The notes beneath the pieces are model-generated. The model ran no database searches and was not told the origin of the DNA. It was given only the letters and a program-made list of their open reading frames with translations. Positions 25,963 to 33,676 of a stretch of 64,000 bases of DNA are shown here, piece after piece. Where the stretch lies: contig NZ_BAAAYL010000001.1 in assembly GCF_039536205.1 (NCBI RefSeq), forward strand, positions 6,510,001 through 6,574,000, read 5' to 3'. A program made the translations under genes and the position numbers. Position 1 is the first letter of the stretch. Each line of letters begins with the position of its first letter. Origin of the DNA: Streptomyces sannanensis (lineage in GTDB: Bacteria; Actinomycetota; Actinomycetes; Streptomycetales; Streptomycetaceae).

Positions 25963-26832
25963 ATGGGCGACAGCAGAACCGGCGGCCCGGAACTCGGGTG
26001 GGTCGTGGCGGGCGTCGACGGTTCGGCCGACGCGATGACAGCCGCACTGTGGGCGGCGGCCGAGGCCGACCGGCGAGGGCAGCCCCTGAACCTCGTGCAC
26101 GCCATGGACACCGAAGGCCGGGACCTGTACGTGTCCGCCGAGATGATGCGGAACATCCGGAGAACGGGGAACGCGCTGCTTGAGGACGCCGCCGCGCAGG
26201 TGGCACAACGCTTTCCCGGCTTGCGGGTCACCACGGAACTCAGCCCGCTGGAACCGTCGGCCGGCCTTCACGACGTGGCCGGCGGGCACGGCACGATCGT
26301 CATCGGGAACCGCGGTCTCGGAGGGTTCACCGCACTGCTGCTCGGCTCGGTCGGGCTACGTGTGGCTGCCGGTGCGCAAGGACCCGTCGTCGTGGTGAGG
26401 GCCGCCGGTGAAGGCGTGGACAAGGGCGTGGTGCTGGCCGCAGTACGGGACCGGGCCGACCTCGAGTGCGTCCGCCACGCCGCGCGCGCCGCGCAGCTGC
26501 GCACGGCGTCGCTGCGGCTGCTGAGCGTCCGGAACGTACTCCATCTGGGCGAGATCGCCCAGGAACACGAGCAACAGCTGCGGGAGGTCGCCGGCCGGAT
26601 CCACGAAGAGTTCCCCGGCCTCACCGTGACCGAGGACATCGACAAGGGCAGCTCGGTCGCCGGGGCACTCGTCGAAGCATCCCGCCGCGCGGATCTGCTG
26701 GTCATGGGCGGCCGCCGGGCCCCTCACGGCATCTCTCCGACGCTGGGCCGGGTGACCCACGCGGTGCTGCATCACGCCCACTGCCCGGTCGAACTCATCC
26801 CCCGCGTCGCGAAACCGGCCCCTACCGGGTGA
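25963..26832 (+). CDS. Universal stress protein, two Usp domains
   Basis: 289 residues: two tandem Usp folds (about 10-150 and 155-285). The first has VAGVDGSADAMTAALWAA and the ATP-loop pattern IGNRGLGGFTALLLGSVGLRV; the second ends MGGRRAPHGISPTLGRVTHAVLHHAHCPVELI. These cytoplasmic ATP-binding proteins are hallmark members of DosR-type regulons. ATG 25963 follows AAGGAGG. Divergent from the DUF4389 gene, with Box F between. It precedes the sensor kinase by about 166 bases, same strand. Confidence 0.92.
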   Translation: MGDSRTGGPELGWVVAGVDGSADAMTAALWAAAEADRRGQPLNLVHAMDTEGRDLYVSAEMMRNIRRTGNALLEDAAAQVAQRFPGLRVTTELSPLEPSAGLHDVAGGHGTIVIGNRGLGGFTALLLGSVGLRVAAGAQGPVVVVRAAGEGVDKGVVLAAVRDRADLECVRHAARAAQLRTASLRLLSVRNVLHLGEIAQEHEQQLREVAGRIHEEFPGLTVTEDIDKGSSVAGALVEASRRADLLVMGGRRAPHGISPTLGRVTHAVLHHAHCPVELIPRVAKPAPTG

Positions 26833-26998
26833 TGTGCCACCGTCGTGGCCTGGTGGGACCGTGCGTCGGGTGCTTCCATGGAACTGGCGGAAAGGGCCCC
26901 TAGGGAGACGCGGAGAAGCGGCACTCGTACCGCGCACCGCGCAATCAGGATCCGCGAGAAGCGGGTGGCCCTTTCCGTTCATCACCGTCGGAGGGCCC

Positions 26999-28717
26999 AT
27001 GGCCGAAAGAGACCGGTGGGGCGCAGGCCGGATCCCACGGCTGCGGCTCGACGAGCTCCTCGACGAGCTCCAGGTGCGCATCGACGAGATGCGTGGTGCC
27101 AGGGACAAGCTGAACGGTCTGCTGGAGGCCGTGCTCTCCGTGGGGCGCGAGCTGGATCTGCCTCAGGTGCTCCAGGGGATCGTGGAGGCCGCGGTGGTCC
27201 TGGTGGATGCCGAATACGGGGCGCTCGGGATCATCGGCGACGACAAGAAGCTCGCTCGGTTCCTGCCGGTGGGCATCAGCGACGATCTGCGCGCCCGGAT
27301 CGGCGACCTGCCCTCCGGGCACGGACTTCTCGGAGAGCTCATCCGGCATCCCCAGCCGCTGAGGCTGGCGGAGCTCTCCGAACACCCGGCCTCGTCGGGT
27401 TTCCCGGCGCACCATCCGCCGATGCACTCGTTCCTGGGAGTGCCCGTCAGGGTGCGTGACGAGGTGTTCGGAAACCTCTATCTGACGCAGAAGCGCGGCG
27501 AGGCGGAGTTCGACGCCGAGGACGAAGCGGTGCTGTCGACACTGGCCGTGGCCGCCGGCATCGCCATCGACAACGCCCGCCTCTTCGAGGAGGTCAGGCT
27601 CAGGGAGCGCTGGCTGGCGGCGAGCGCGGAATGCACCAGTGCCCTGCTGTCCGGTTCCTCGGAGCTCGAGGTGCTCGAGATGATGGTCGAACGGGCCCGC
27701 CGGATCACCGCGGCGGAGCTGGGTGTCGTCTATCTCGCGGAAGCGGGCGGATGCCTGCGCGGGGCGCTGGCGCTCGGCGAGAGGGCCGAGGCGCACCGCG
27801 GCCTGACGCTGCCTCGCGAAGGCACCCTGGCGGCTGCCGCGTTCGCCGCGGGCAGGCCCGTCACCACACCGGATGTGACGAGCGATGCGCGGGTGACGTT
27901 CGAACCGGGCCGGTGGAAGGGCTTCGGCCCTGCCGTGGCGGTCCCGGTGGGGACGAAGGACGGTGTAAGGGGCGTGCTCATGCTGGCGCGTCGCGCCGGG
28001 AGTCCGCCGTTCAACGAGTCGGAGACGGAACCGCTGTCCGGGTTCGCCGGGCAGGCCGCGCTGGCTCTCGAGCTGGCCGACCGGCGGCGGGACGCCGAAC
28101 AGATGAGCCTGCTGGCAGACCACGACAGAATCGCCCGTGACCTGCACGATCTTGCCATTCAGCGCTTGTTCGCGACCGGTATGACGTTGCAGAGCGCCCA
28201 GCGTTTCGTCGAGCACCCCGAGGCGTCCGAGCGGCTCGGACGGGCGATCGACGACCTCGATGCCACCATCAAGATCATCCGGTCGACCATCTTCGGACTG
28301 CGTGAGCACGAGACGCGGGAGGGCATGCCGGGGCTGAGGGTCCGCGCCGTACGGACCGTCGAGGAGGCGGCCCGGGCGCTGGGCTTCGCACCGGCGCTGC
28401 GTATGGAGGGCCTGATCGACACGGATGTCCCGCACCCGGTCGCAGACGAGGTGGTCGCCGTCCTCGGCGAGGCGCTGACCAATGTGGCGCGCCATGCGCG
28501 GGCCTCGAAGGTGGAGGTGTCGCTCGTGGTGCGCGGCGGGACGCTGACGGTGGCCGTGTCCGACGACGGCATCGGCATCGCCGACAACGGCCCCCGCAGC
28601 GGTCTGCGCAATCTGGCGGAACGTGCCGAGAGGCAGGGCGGTGAGCTGACCGTGGTCCGCGGCGCCTCGGGCGGCACTCGCCTGGAGTGGCGGGTTCCGC
28701 TGACCCGGCGGCCATGA
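26999..28717 (+). CDS. osdK: GAF-GAF sensor histidine kinase, DosS/DevS/OsdK type
   Basis: 572 residues, the same length and layout as M. tuberculosis DosS: an N-terminal helix, GAF-A (about 55-200), GAF-B (about 220-360), HisKA_3 with RDLHDLAIQRLFATGM (phospho-His at about 383) and HATPase_c (EALTNVARHARAS, DDGIGI, SGLRNLAERAE). In DosS the haem ligand His149 sits in a HPPM segment of GAF-A; here FPAHHPPMHSFLGVPVRV aligns, with His139 as counterpart. This suggests a haem-based oxygen/NO/CO or redox sensor. ATG 26999 follows GGAGGG. It is convergent with the cognate-looking regulator, only 12 bases apart. Symbol given by resemblance to S. coelicolor OsdK. Confidence 0.85.
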   Translation: MAERDRWGAGRIPRLRLDELLDELQVRIDEMRGARDKLNGLLEAVLSVGRELDLPQVLQGIVEAAVVLVDAEYGALGIIGDDKKLARFLPVGISDDLRARIGDLPSGHGLLGELIRHPQPLRLAELSEHPASSGFPAHHPPMHSFLGVPVRVRDEVFGNLYLTQKRGEAEFDAEDEAVLSTLAVAAGIAIDNARLFEEVRLRERWLAASAECTSALLSGSSELEVLEMMVERARRITAAELGVVYLAEAGGCLRGALALGERAEAHRGLTLPREGTLAAAAFAAGRPVTTPDVTSDARVTFEPGRWKGFGPAVAVPVGTKDGVRGVLMLARRAGSPPFNESETEPLSGFAGQAALALELADRRRDAEQMSLLADHDRIARDLHDLAIQRLFATGMTLQSAQRFVEHPEASERLGRAIDDLDATIKIIRSTIFGLREHETREGMPGLRVRAVRTVEEAARALGFAPALRMEGLIDTDVPHPVADEVVAVLGEALTNVARHARASKVEVSLVVRGGTLTVAVSDDGIGIADNGPRSGLRNLAERAERQGGELTVVRGASGGTRLEWRVPLTRRP

Positions 28718-28729
28718 GGAGTCCGACGG

Positions 28730-29425
28730 TCAGTGCTGCCGCTGCTCGTGCTCGTGGATCTGGGCCGCGATGACCGCGGCCTGGACGCGCCGTTCCACGC
28801 CCAGCTTCGACAGCAGCCGGGAGATGTGATTCTTGACGGTCTTCTCCGACAGATAGAGCTTCTTGCCGATCTGACGGTTGGTCAACCCCTCTCCGATCAG
28901 GTCCAGGACGGCCCGCTCTCGCTCGGAGAGCACGGCCAGTCGTACGTCCTCGGGCGGCGGCTGCTCGGTCACGGGATCGCGCAGCGAGCGCATCAGGCGT
29001 GTGGTCGTGGCGGGGTCGAGCATCGACTGCCCGGTCGCCACCGTGCGTACCGCGGAGACCAGGTCCGATCCCTTGATCTGCTTGAGGACGTATCCGGCGG
29101 CGCCTGCCATGATCGCGTCCAGCAGGGCGTCCTCGTCGTCGAACGAGGTCAGCATCAGACAGGCGAGTTCCGGCATGCGCGAGCGCAGCTCACGGCAGAC
29201 GGTGATGCCGTCACTGTCGGGAAGACGGACATCGAGGACCGCGACGTGCGGGCGCAGCGCGGGTCCCCGGGCCAGCGCCTGCTCGGCGGTCGAGGCATCG
29301 CCCACCACCTCGATGTCCGGTTCGGCGTCGAGCAGGTCGTGCAGTCCGCGGCGGACGACTTCATGGTCGTCGAGGACGAAGACCCGGATGGGCTTCTCCG
29401 CCGAGAAGACAGGTGCCTCGGGCAT
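28730..29425 (-). CDS. osdR: NarL-type response regulator, DosR/DevR/OsdR type
   Basis: 231 residues. Receiver domain with FVLDDHEVVRRGLHDLLDAEPD, phospho-Asp65 in AVLDVRLPDSDGI, LTSFDDED and an alanine-rich AGAAGYVLKQIKG; then a linker and a LuxR helix-turn-helix with LTNRQIGKKLYLSEKTVKNHISRLLSKLGVERR, residue for residue very like DosR ([21 protein letters not shown]). Start ATG 29425 follows GAGGGG and lies ten bases after the CBS-BON stop. It is the last gene of a flavodoxin-CBS-regulator operon behind Box E, so probably self-regulated. It would bind the GGGCC-N4-GGCCC boxes in this window. Confidence 0.88.
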   Translation of the reverse strand: MPEAPVFSAEKPIRVFVLDDHEVVRRGLHDLLDAEPDIEVVGDASTAEQALARGPALRPHVAVLDVRLPDSDGITVCRELRSRMPELACLMLTSFDDEDALLDAIMAGAAGYVLKQIKGSDLVSAVRTVATGQSMLDPATTTRLMRSLRDPVTEQPPPEDVRLAVLSERERAVLDLIGEGLTNRQIGKKLYLSEKTVKNHISRLLSKLGVERRVQAAVIAAQIHEHEQRQH

Positions 29426-29435
29426 CTCAGCCCCC

Positions 29436-30089
29436 TCACGGCCGGGTGCCGTCGCCCACCGGGGCGCCGAGATCCACACGGATGTCGACGACGCCCTCGA
29501 CCGCGCGCACGGCCCGGGCCAGCAGGGGGACCAGAGCCCGGTCCCGGAGGCTGCCGCCGAGGGTGACCACGCCCTCCTCCACGGACACCTCCACCTGCGC
29601 CGCGGGTGGCAGGTCAGCGACCACGGTGCGCCGGATCTCCTCGGCGATGTCCTCGTCCGGCCGGAGAAACACCTTCAGCAGGTCGCTGCGGCTGACGACA
29701 CCCTCCAGCATGCCGATGTCGTCGACCACCGGAAGCCGTTTCACATGGCGACGCGCCATGATCCTGGCCGCTTCGGCGACGGTTGCGTCCGCGTGGACGG
29801 TGACGGCCGGGCTGGACATCAGTTCCTCGGCGAACACCGCGCCGGCTTTCGCCGCGTCCGACAGCGGTCGGTCCGCCTGCGTCGGGTCGTCCACGCGGAG
29901 CTCCTCCTTGGGGAGCAGGTCGGCCTCGGAGACGACGCCGATCACGCGGCCCTCACCCTCCAGCACCGGCACGGCGCTGACCTTCCACTGCTCCATCAGC
30001 GCGACGATCTCCTTGTAGGTCGCACGGCGCCCCACGGCGACGGCGGTGTGCGTCATGACATCGCTCACGGTGTGTGGAGAATCAGGCAT
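29436..30089 (-). CDS. CBS-domain pair plus BON domain protein (Hrp1-like)
   Basis: 217 residues, same architecture as 19139-19813: CBS1 (VSDVMTHTAVAV, EGEGRVIGVVSEADLL), CBS2 (VKRLPVVDDIGMLEGVVSRSDLLKVF) and BON (VEVSVEEGVVTLGGSLRDRAL). ATG 30089 has GGAGG at good spacing and overlaps the flavodoxin stop by eight bases, indicating coupling. Such proteins probably sense adenylate charge; the BON domain usually binds membranes or partner proteins. Presence of two paralogues in one island suggests either heteromers or division of targets. Confidence 0.88.
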   Translation of the reverse strand: MPDSPHTVSDVMTHTAVAVGRRATYKEIVALMEQWKVSAVPVLEGEGRVIGVVSEADLLPKEELRVDDPTQADRPLSDAAKAGAVFAEELMSSPAVTVHADATVAEAARIMARRHVKRLPVVDDIGMLEGVVSRSDLLKVFLRPDEDIAEEIRRTVVADLPPAAQVEVSVEEGVVTLGGSLRDRALVPLLARAVRAVEGVVDIRVDLGAPVGDGTRP

Positions 30090-30633
30090 CGCGGCCCTCC
30101 TTGACCGAGCTGATGTGCTCTTCCCGGTGATGTGCGGGTTCCGCCGCCACGGCGGCGGCGATGCTCTCGGCCCACGCGGCGATCCGGTCGAAGTCACGGA
30201 AGTCCCCTCCGCGCCCCTCGTCGAGGATCATGCGGGCGACCCGGCCCCGCGCTCCCTCCGTCAGCCGTCCCCCGAAGGTGACATGCTCCTCGGCACCCAG
30301 ACTGCGCTCCGCGCGATGGGCGGTGCGCACCGGAGGGATGTTCCGCTGCGATGCCGAGGCGTCGAGAGGGCCGCTGCTGAACAGCCACACCAGACGTCCG
30401 GCCAGGTGATGGCGGTGACGGCGGGCGAAGCGCCGGGCGTCCCGGTGCCAGCGGCCCATGTAGAGCGCACCGCCGAGCACGATGGCGTCGTACGGACCGA
30501 CATCGCGGACCCCGGCGGCGGGGCGCGCCTCCGCTTCGAGCCCGTGGCTGCGCAGGACGTCGGCGATGAAGTCGGCGATCTCCGCCGTCGAGCCGTTCTT
30601 GGTGCCGTAGGCCACAAGTGCTATACGCGTCAT
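30082..30633 (-). CDS. Flavodoxin-domain protein (protoporphyrinogen oxidase-like fold)
   Basis: 183 residues. N-terminal flavodoxin fold: ALVAYGTKNGSTAEIADFIAD is the FMN phosphate loop; next DAIVLGGALYMGRWHRDARRF and LVWLFSSGPLD carry the HemG-like flavodoxin pattern. No membrane anchor. Expected to be an FMN redox partner in low-oxygen metabolism. ATG 30633 has AAGGG nine bases upstream; ATG 30642, three codons earlier, is too close to that site. First gene of the operon that ends with the OsdR-like regulator. Box E is about 90 bases upstream. Confidence 0.82.
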   Translation of the reverse strand: MTRIALVAYGTKNGSTAEIADFIADVLRSHGLEAEARPAAGVRDVGPYDAIVLGGALYMGRWHRDARRFARRHRHHLAGRLVWLFSSGPLDASASQRNIPPVRTAHRAERSLGAEEHVTFGGRLTEGARGRVARMILDEGRGGDFRDFDRIAAWAESIAAAVAAEPAHHREEHISSVKEGRDA

Positions 30634-30714
30634 CGTGATCATGCCCTTCCCGGGACCCGGCGCACGTCACATCGATCTGATTACCACGCTCGCCGACCGG
30701 CCCGCGACCGCACA

Positions 30715-30730
30715 GGGGCCGAATGGCCCC
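30715..30730. promoter_or_regulatory. Box E: OsdR/DosR-type palindrome (divergent)
   Basis: GGGGCC-GAAT-GGCCCC. Half sites are perfect over six bases. Its first 14 bases are identical to Box B. Centre lies about 90 bases from the flavodoxin start and 97 from the USP start, so it may control both the regulator's own operon and the stress gene. Confidence 0.7.
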
Positions 30731-30819
30731 GTCCATGGGCCGCCCTGCCCATCGCCGCCGCACGCGGCCCGGTGGGAGCGTCATAGCAGACAACCGTGGA
30801 CACACCCAAGAGGTGCGTC

Positions 30820-31716
30820 ATGCGCCAGACCCTCACCGCAGGCATCGACGGTTCCGCCGAAAGCCTCGACGCCGCCCAGTGGGCGGCCCGCGAAGCGCTT
30901 CTGCGCGACCTGCCGCTGACCCTGCTGCACGCCGGGTACGCACCTGCTTTCCGTACCCGCCCGCCGGAAGCCGGCGCAACGGCCGAGCGCGAGGACCATG
31001 CCCTCGACACGGCCGTGCGGAAGCTGCTCGCCGGCCACCCGACGCTGAAGCTCGTTCCGCTCCGCGTTCCCGAGGCGCCGGTCGAGGCCCTGCTGGCGGC
31101 GGCGGAGTCCTCGCAGATGCTGGTCCTCGGCTCCCACGGATTCAGCGGCTTCGCCGGCTTCGTGGTCGGGTCCGTCGCCTTGGACGTCACCGCCCGCGCC
31201 CGGTGCCCGGTCGTCCTGGTCCGTGCGGGTGAACGCCCCGAGGACGAACACCTGCTCACTCTCCTCGGCGCCCCGTCGGCACGAACGCCGTACCGCCCGG
31301 TGGTCCTCGGCCTCGACCTGGCGCAGTCCGGTGACGAGCTCCTGGCGTATGCCTTCGCCGCGGCCGCGGCCCGGAGCGCACCCCTGCGGGTCCTGCACGT
31401 CTGGCGGCTTCCGCTGCTGTACGCGCACGGCAGGGTCCATGAGCCGTTGTCGACGCCCGATGTGCAGGCCGTACAGGCCGAGCTGGAACGTGCGCTCACC
31501 GACGCGCTGGACGGCTGGCGGGACAAGTACCCCGGCATCGAGGTGACCGAGCACCTCGTCGACGGCAGGGCCGCCCACCATCTGCTGTTGGCCTCCACCG
31601 GGGCGAGTCTTGTCGTCGTCGGCCGCCGCGACTCCGCCGGCCCCCGCCTGGGCCCGGTGACACACTCGGTGATCCACCATGTCACCTGCCCCGTTGCGGT
31701 GGTGCCGCACGCCTGA
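30820..31716 (+). CDS. Universal stress protein, two Usp domains
   Basis: 298 residues with two Usp domains (about 1-145 and 150-295). First domain: TAGIDGSAESLDAAQWAAREA and LGSHGFSGFAGFVVGSVALDV (ATP loop G-x2-G-x9-G-S). Second: VVLGLDLAQSGDELLAYAFAAAA and VGRRDSAGPRLGPVTHSVIHHVTCPVAVV. Start ATG 30820 after AGAGGTG; ATG 30803? is not used and an upstream in-frame GTG at 30796 has no ribosome-binding site. Divergent from the flavodoxin-CBS-osdR operon across Box E. The pair of USPs flanks the kinase/regulator genes. Confidence 0.92.
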   Translation: MRQTLTAGIDGSAESLDAAQWAAREALLRDLPLTLLHAGYAPAFRTRPPEAGATAEREDHALDTAVRKLLAGHPTLKLVPLRVPEAPVEALLAAAESSQMLVLGSHGFSGFAGFVVGSVALDVTARARCPVVLVRAGERPEDEHLLTLLGAPSARTPYRPVVLGLDLAQSGDELLAYAFAAAAARSAPLRVLHVWRLPLLYAHGRVHEPLSTPDVQAVQAELERALTDALDGWRDKYPGIEVTEHLVDGRAAHHLLLASTGASLVVVGRRDSAGPRLGPVTHSVIHHVTCPVAVVPHA

Positions 31717-31812
31717 CGTCCTGGTGATGCTCGCATCCGCTTCTCCGGGCTGGTTGTGACGGATGATCGACCTGGCAGTCGGTCAGCGAGGCACGTGGCG
31801 GAGGAGTTCGCG

Positions 31813-32049
31813 GTGGCAGAGCATCCAGTGATCGGGTATCTCGTCTGGGCGGTGCTGTTCGGCGCGGTGTTCGCCTGGGAGGGCATCGCCCTGCTCCAGC
31901 CCGGTGACGCCTTTCCCACCCTCAGCGATGCCATGCGCGCCGTCATGCGCTATCCGGCGGGACGCTGGGCGCTGTTCGCTTTCTGGCTGTGGTTCGGCTG
32001 GCACGCCTTCGTCCGTGGCTGGCACTTCCTGCTCCGGGATGCCCAGTGA
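31813..32049 (+). CDS. Small two-helix membrane protein (DUF6186-like)
   Basis: 78 residues with two membrane helices (about 5-25 and 50-70) rich in Trp: GYLVWAVLFGAVFAWEG and RWALFAFWLWFGWHAFVRGWHFL. The GTG at 31813 has GGAGGAG seven bases upstream and gives a compact protein; an earlier GTG at 31756 would add a charged leader without a good site. Likely DUF6186 (family name from memory). It forms a pair with the next membrane protein, 28 bases downstream. Confidence 0.7.
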   Translation: MAEHPVIGYLVWAVLFGAVFAWEGIALLQPGDAFPTLSDAMRAVMRYPAGRWALFAFWLWFGWHAFVRGWHFLLRDAQ

Positions 32050-32077
32050 CGGTGTACCGCTACGGAGGGCCCGTACG

Positions 32078-32473
32078 GTGCTTCCGGTCTCGCTGAACGT
32101 CGGGATCATGCTGACCGGCTATCTGCTGGTCATGGGATACCTCGCCTTCGGCCTGCGGATCCTGCGCCGGTACGGGGCCGGACCCGGCCGGCGGGCGGAA
32201 CTGCCTGCCCCGGTTACCGGCAGGCGCGGGTGGTCCGGCCTGATCCGCCAGGTGGCGGGCACCGCAGTCGGCGGATATCTGCTGCTGATGGCCGTGGTGG
32301 TCGGCTACTACCACGGGGTGGCCCGGGTGGGCGGCCGGTTTCTGATGAGCGCGGCCACCGGTGCCGCGCTGCTGGTGGGGATCGCGCTGCCGGTGTTCCT
32401 CATCATCTCGTGGCTGGTGGAGCGGCGTCGGCACCGGCGGGCTTCACGGGCGGCCGGGAAGAGGCCCGCCTGA
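32078..32473 (+). CDS. Small membrane protein (DUF6256-like)
   Basis: 131 residues. Three membrane segments: about 4-25 (SLNVGIMLTGYLLVMGYLA), 62-82 (GGYLLLMAVVVGYY) and 95-118 (GAALLVGIALPVFLIISWLV), ending in a basic tail. GTG 32078 is preceded by GGAGGG at eight bases. Pairs with the 78-residue membrane protein in what looks like a two-gene unit closed by a strong terminator. No function known; such pairs recur in streptomycete stress islands. Confidence 0.7.
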   Translation: MLPVSLNVGIMLTGYLLVMGYLAFGLRILRRYGAGPGRRAELPAPVTGRRGWSGLIRQVAGTAVGGYLLLMAVVVGYYHGVARVGGRFLMSAATGAALLVGIALPVFLIISWLVERRRHRRASRAAGKRPA

Positions 32474-32499
32474 ACGGCACTGGACACGTCCTGTGCCCA

Positions 32500-32543
32500 G
32501 GGGGCGGTCGCGGTGCGACGCGGCCGCCCCCGTCCGCGTTTTA
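32500..32543 (+). terminator. Stem-loop terminator with T-run
   Basis: GGGGGCGG (32500-32507) pairs with CCGCCCCC (32524-32531), and an inner GTCGC-GGT-GCGAC hairpin strengthens it. A TTTT run follows at 32539-32542. It ends the two-gene membrane-protein unit. Confidence 0.75.
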
Positions 32544-32823
32544 CCCGGGCGGCGACACGGTGGAGCATGGGCCCCGCACGCCAACGCCGCACCCGGCGTC
32601 CCGGATCGCACCGGCAACGCTACCCCCGCCCCCGCGCGGCTCCGCAAGCCAGAAGGTCGACCATCACACGATCGAGCCAAACCTCCACGATCGAGTCAAA
32701 CCTCCACGACGGAGATCGTCCTCCCGGTCGACAGATCCGGACGGGCGGCGGAGCATGGCGGAGGAGAACGCTCTTGAACTCTCCCTGATCGTTCCGACCG
32801 GATGAGCTGGCGGAGGGCGATGG
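32532..32823. other. Intergenic region upstream of SARP-like gene
   Basis: Apart from the terminator and the TCGAG direct repeats described separately, no gene was found in this stretch. It is expected to hold the promoter of the SARP-like gene, downstream of the repeats. Confidence 0.5.
32667..32704 (+). repeat. 19-bp direct repeat with TCGAG heptamers, candidate SARP site
   Basis: Two consecutive 19-base units (CACGATCGAGCCAAACCTC and CACGATCGAGTCAAACCTC) differ at one base; a third partial copy (CACGACGGAG) follows. Each contains a TCGAGYC heptamer, the core recognised by SARP-type regulators. The gene beginning 120 bases downstream encodes such a regulator, so autoregulation is plausible. 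The 19-base period differs from the usual 11 or 22. Confidence 0.6.
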
Positions 32824-33645
32824 ATGGCTCAGAGACCGAGAGGCGACCGCGACGCCGCCGAGCGGCAGGCGAAGCGGAGCACCCCACGTGACCGTACGGC
32901 CGGTGCCCCGAGCGAGGGCCCGGAAGCGCGCGTACGCATCGCAGTCCTCGGCGGCTTCGACCTGTGGGTCGGGGACGAACCGGCGGAGATCCCGCTGAGT
33001 TCCGGGCGTCTGCTCGCGTTCGTCGCTCTGTGCAGTCGGGCGGCCGTTCCCCGGGCCCTGATCGCGGGGACTCTCTGGCCGGACGCGCCCGACCGCTGTG
33101 CCCACGCGAACCTCAGATCGGCCTTGTCCCGCCTGCGGGAGACGGGAAAGCAGGCCCTCGACATCGGCGCGTCCGAAGTGCGCCTGGCCCGCGGCGCCGC
33201 CGTCGATTTCCAGCACGCCCGCTCGCTGGCCCACCGCATCCTGGATCCCGCGCAGAACGGGAAGCACGACCCCGGCATCGCCACGGTCGAGGCCCTCGCC
33301 GCCGATCTGCTCCCCGGCTGGTACGACGACTGGGCACAACTGGAGGCGGAGCGCTGGCGGCAACTGCGTCTCCACGCCCTGGAGTCCCTTGCGGACACCT
33401 TCACCGCTGCCGGGCGCTACGCCGAGGCCGTGGCGGCGGCCCGTACGGCCGTACACGCGGACCCCCTGCGCGAAAGCAGCCGGATCTGCCTGGTCCGTGC
33501 GCACCTTGCGGAAGGCAATCCGTCCGAGGCGCTGCACGACTTCAACGACTACGCGCAACGCCTCGGCGCCGAACTCGGACTCCTCCCCACAGAACGTCTG
33601 CGCGAGCTGGTCGCGGGCCTCTGCACCACGGTCGCGCCGCGGTGA
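32824..33645 (+). CDS. Small SARP-like regulator (winged helix plus BTAD)
   Basis: 273 residues. After a charged 33-residue leader, an OmpR-like DNA-binding domain (about 36-130; RIAVLGGFDLWVGDEPAEIP, ALIAGTLWPDA, LRSALSRLRE) and a bacterial transcriptional activation domain (about 130-270; YDDWAQLEAERWRQLRLHAL, AARTAVHADPLRESS, RLGAELGLLPTERL). This is the classical SARP layout of antibiotic-cluster activators. No biosynthetic cluster is visible nearby, so its target may be itself or a distant locus. ATG 32824 has GGAGG eight bases upstream. Confidence 0.85.
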   Translation: MAQRPRGDRDAAERQAKRSTPRDRTAGAPSEGPEARVRIAVLGGFDLWVGDEPAEIPLSSGRLLAFVALCSRAAVPRALIAGTLWPDAPDRCAHANLRSALSRLRETGKQALDIGASEVRLARGAAVDFQHARSLAHRILDPAQNGKHDPGIATVEALAADLLPGWYDDWAQLEAERWRQLRLHALESLADTFTAAGRYAEAVAAARTAVHADPLRESSRICLVRAHLAEGNPSEALHDFNDYAQRLGAELGLLPTERLRELVAGLCTTVAPR

Positions 33646-33676
33646 CCCGCGCGAGCACCGCTGTGCAGAGGCGGCG

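Noticed and set aside
26880..26905. AGGGCC-CCTA-GGGAGA before the kinase gene as a box
   Set aside because: Only the left half fits; the right half has no GGYCC.
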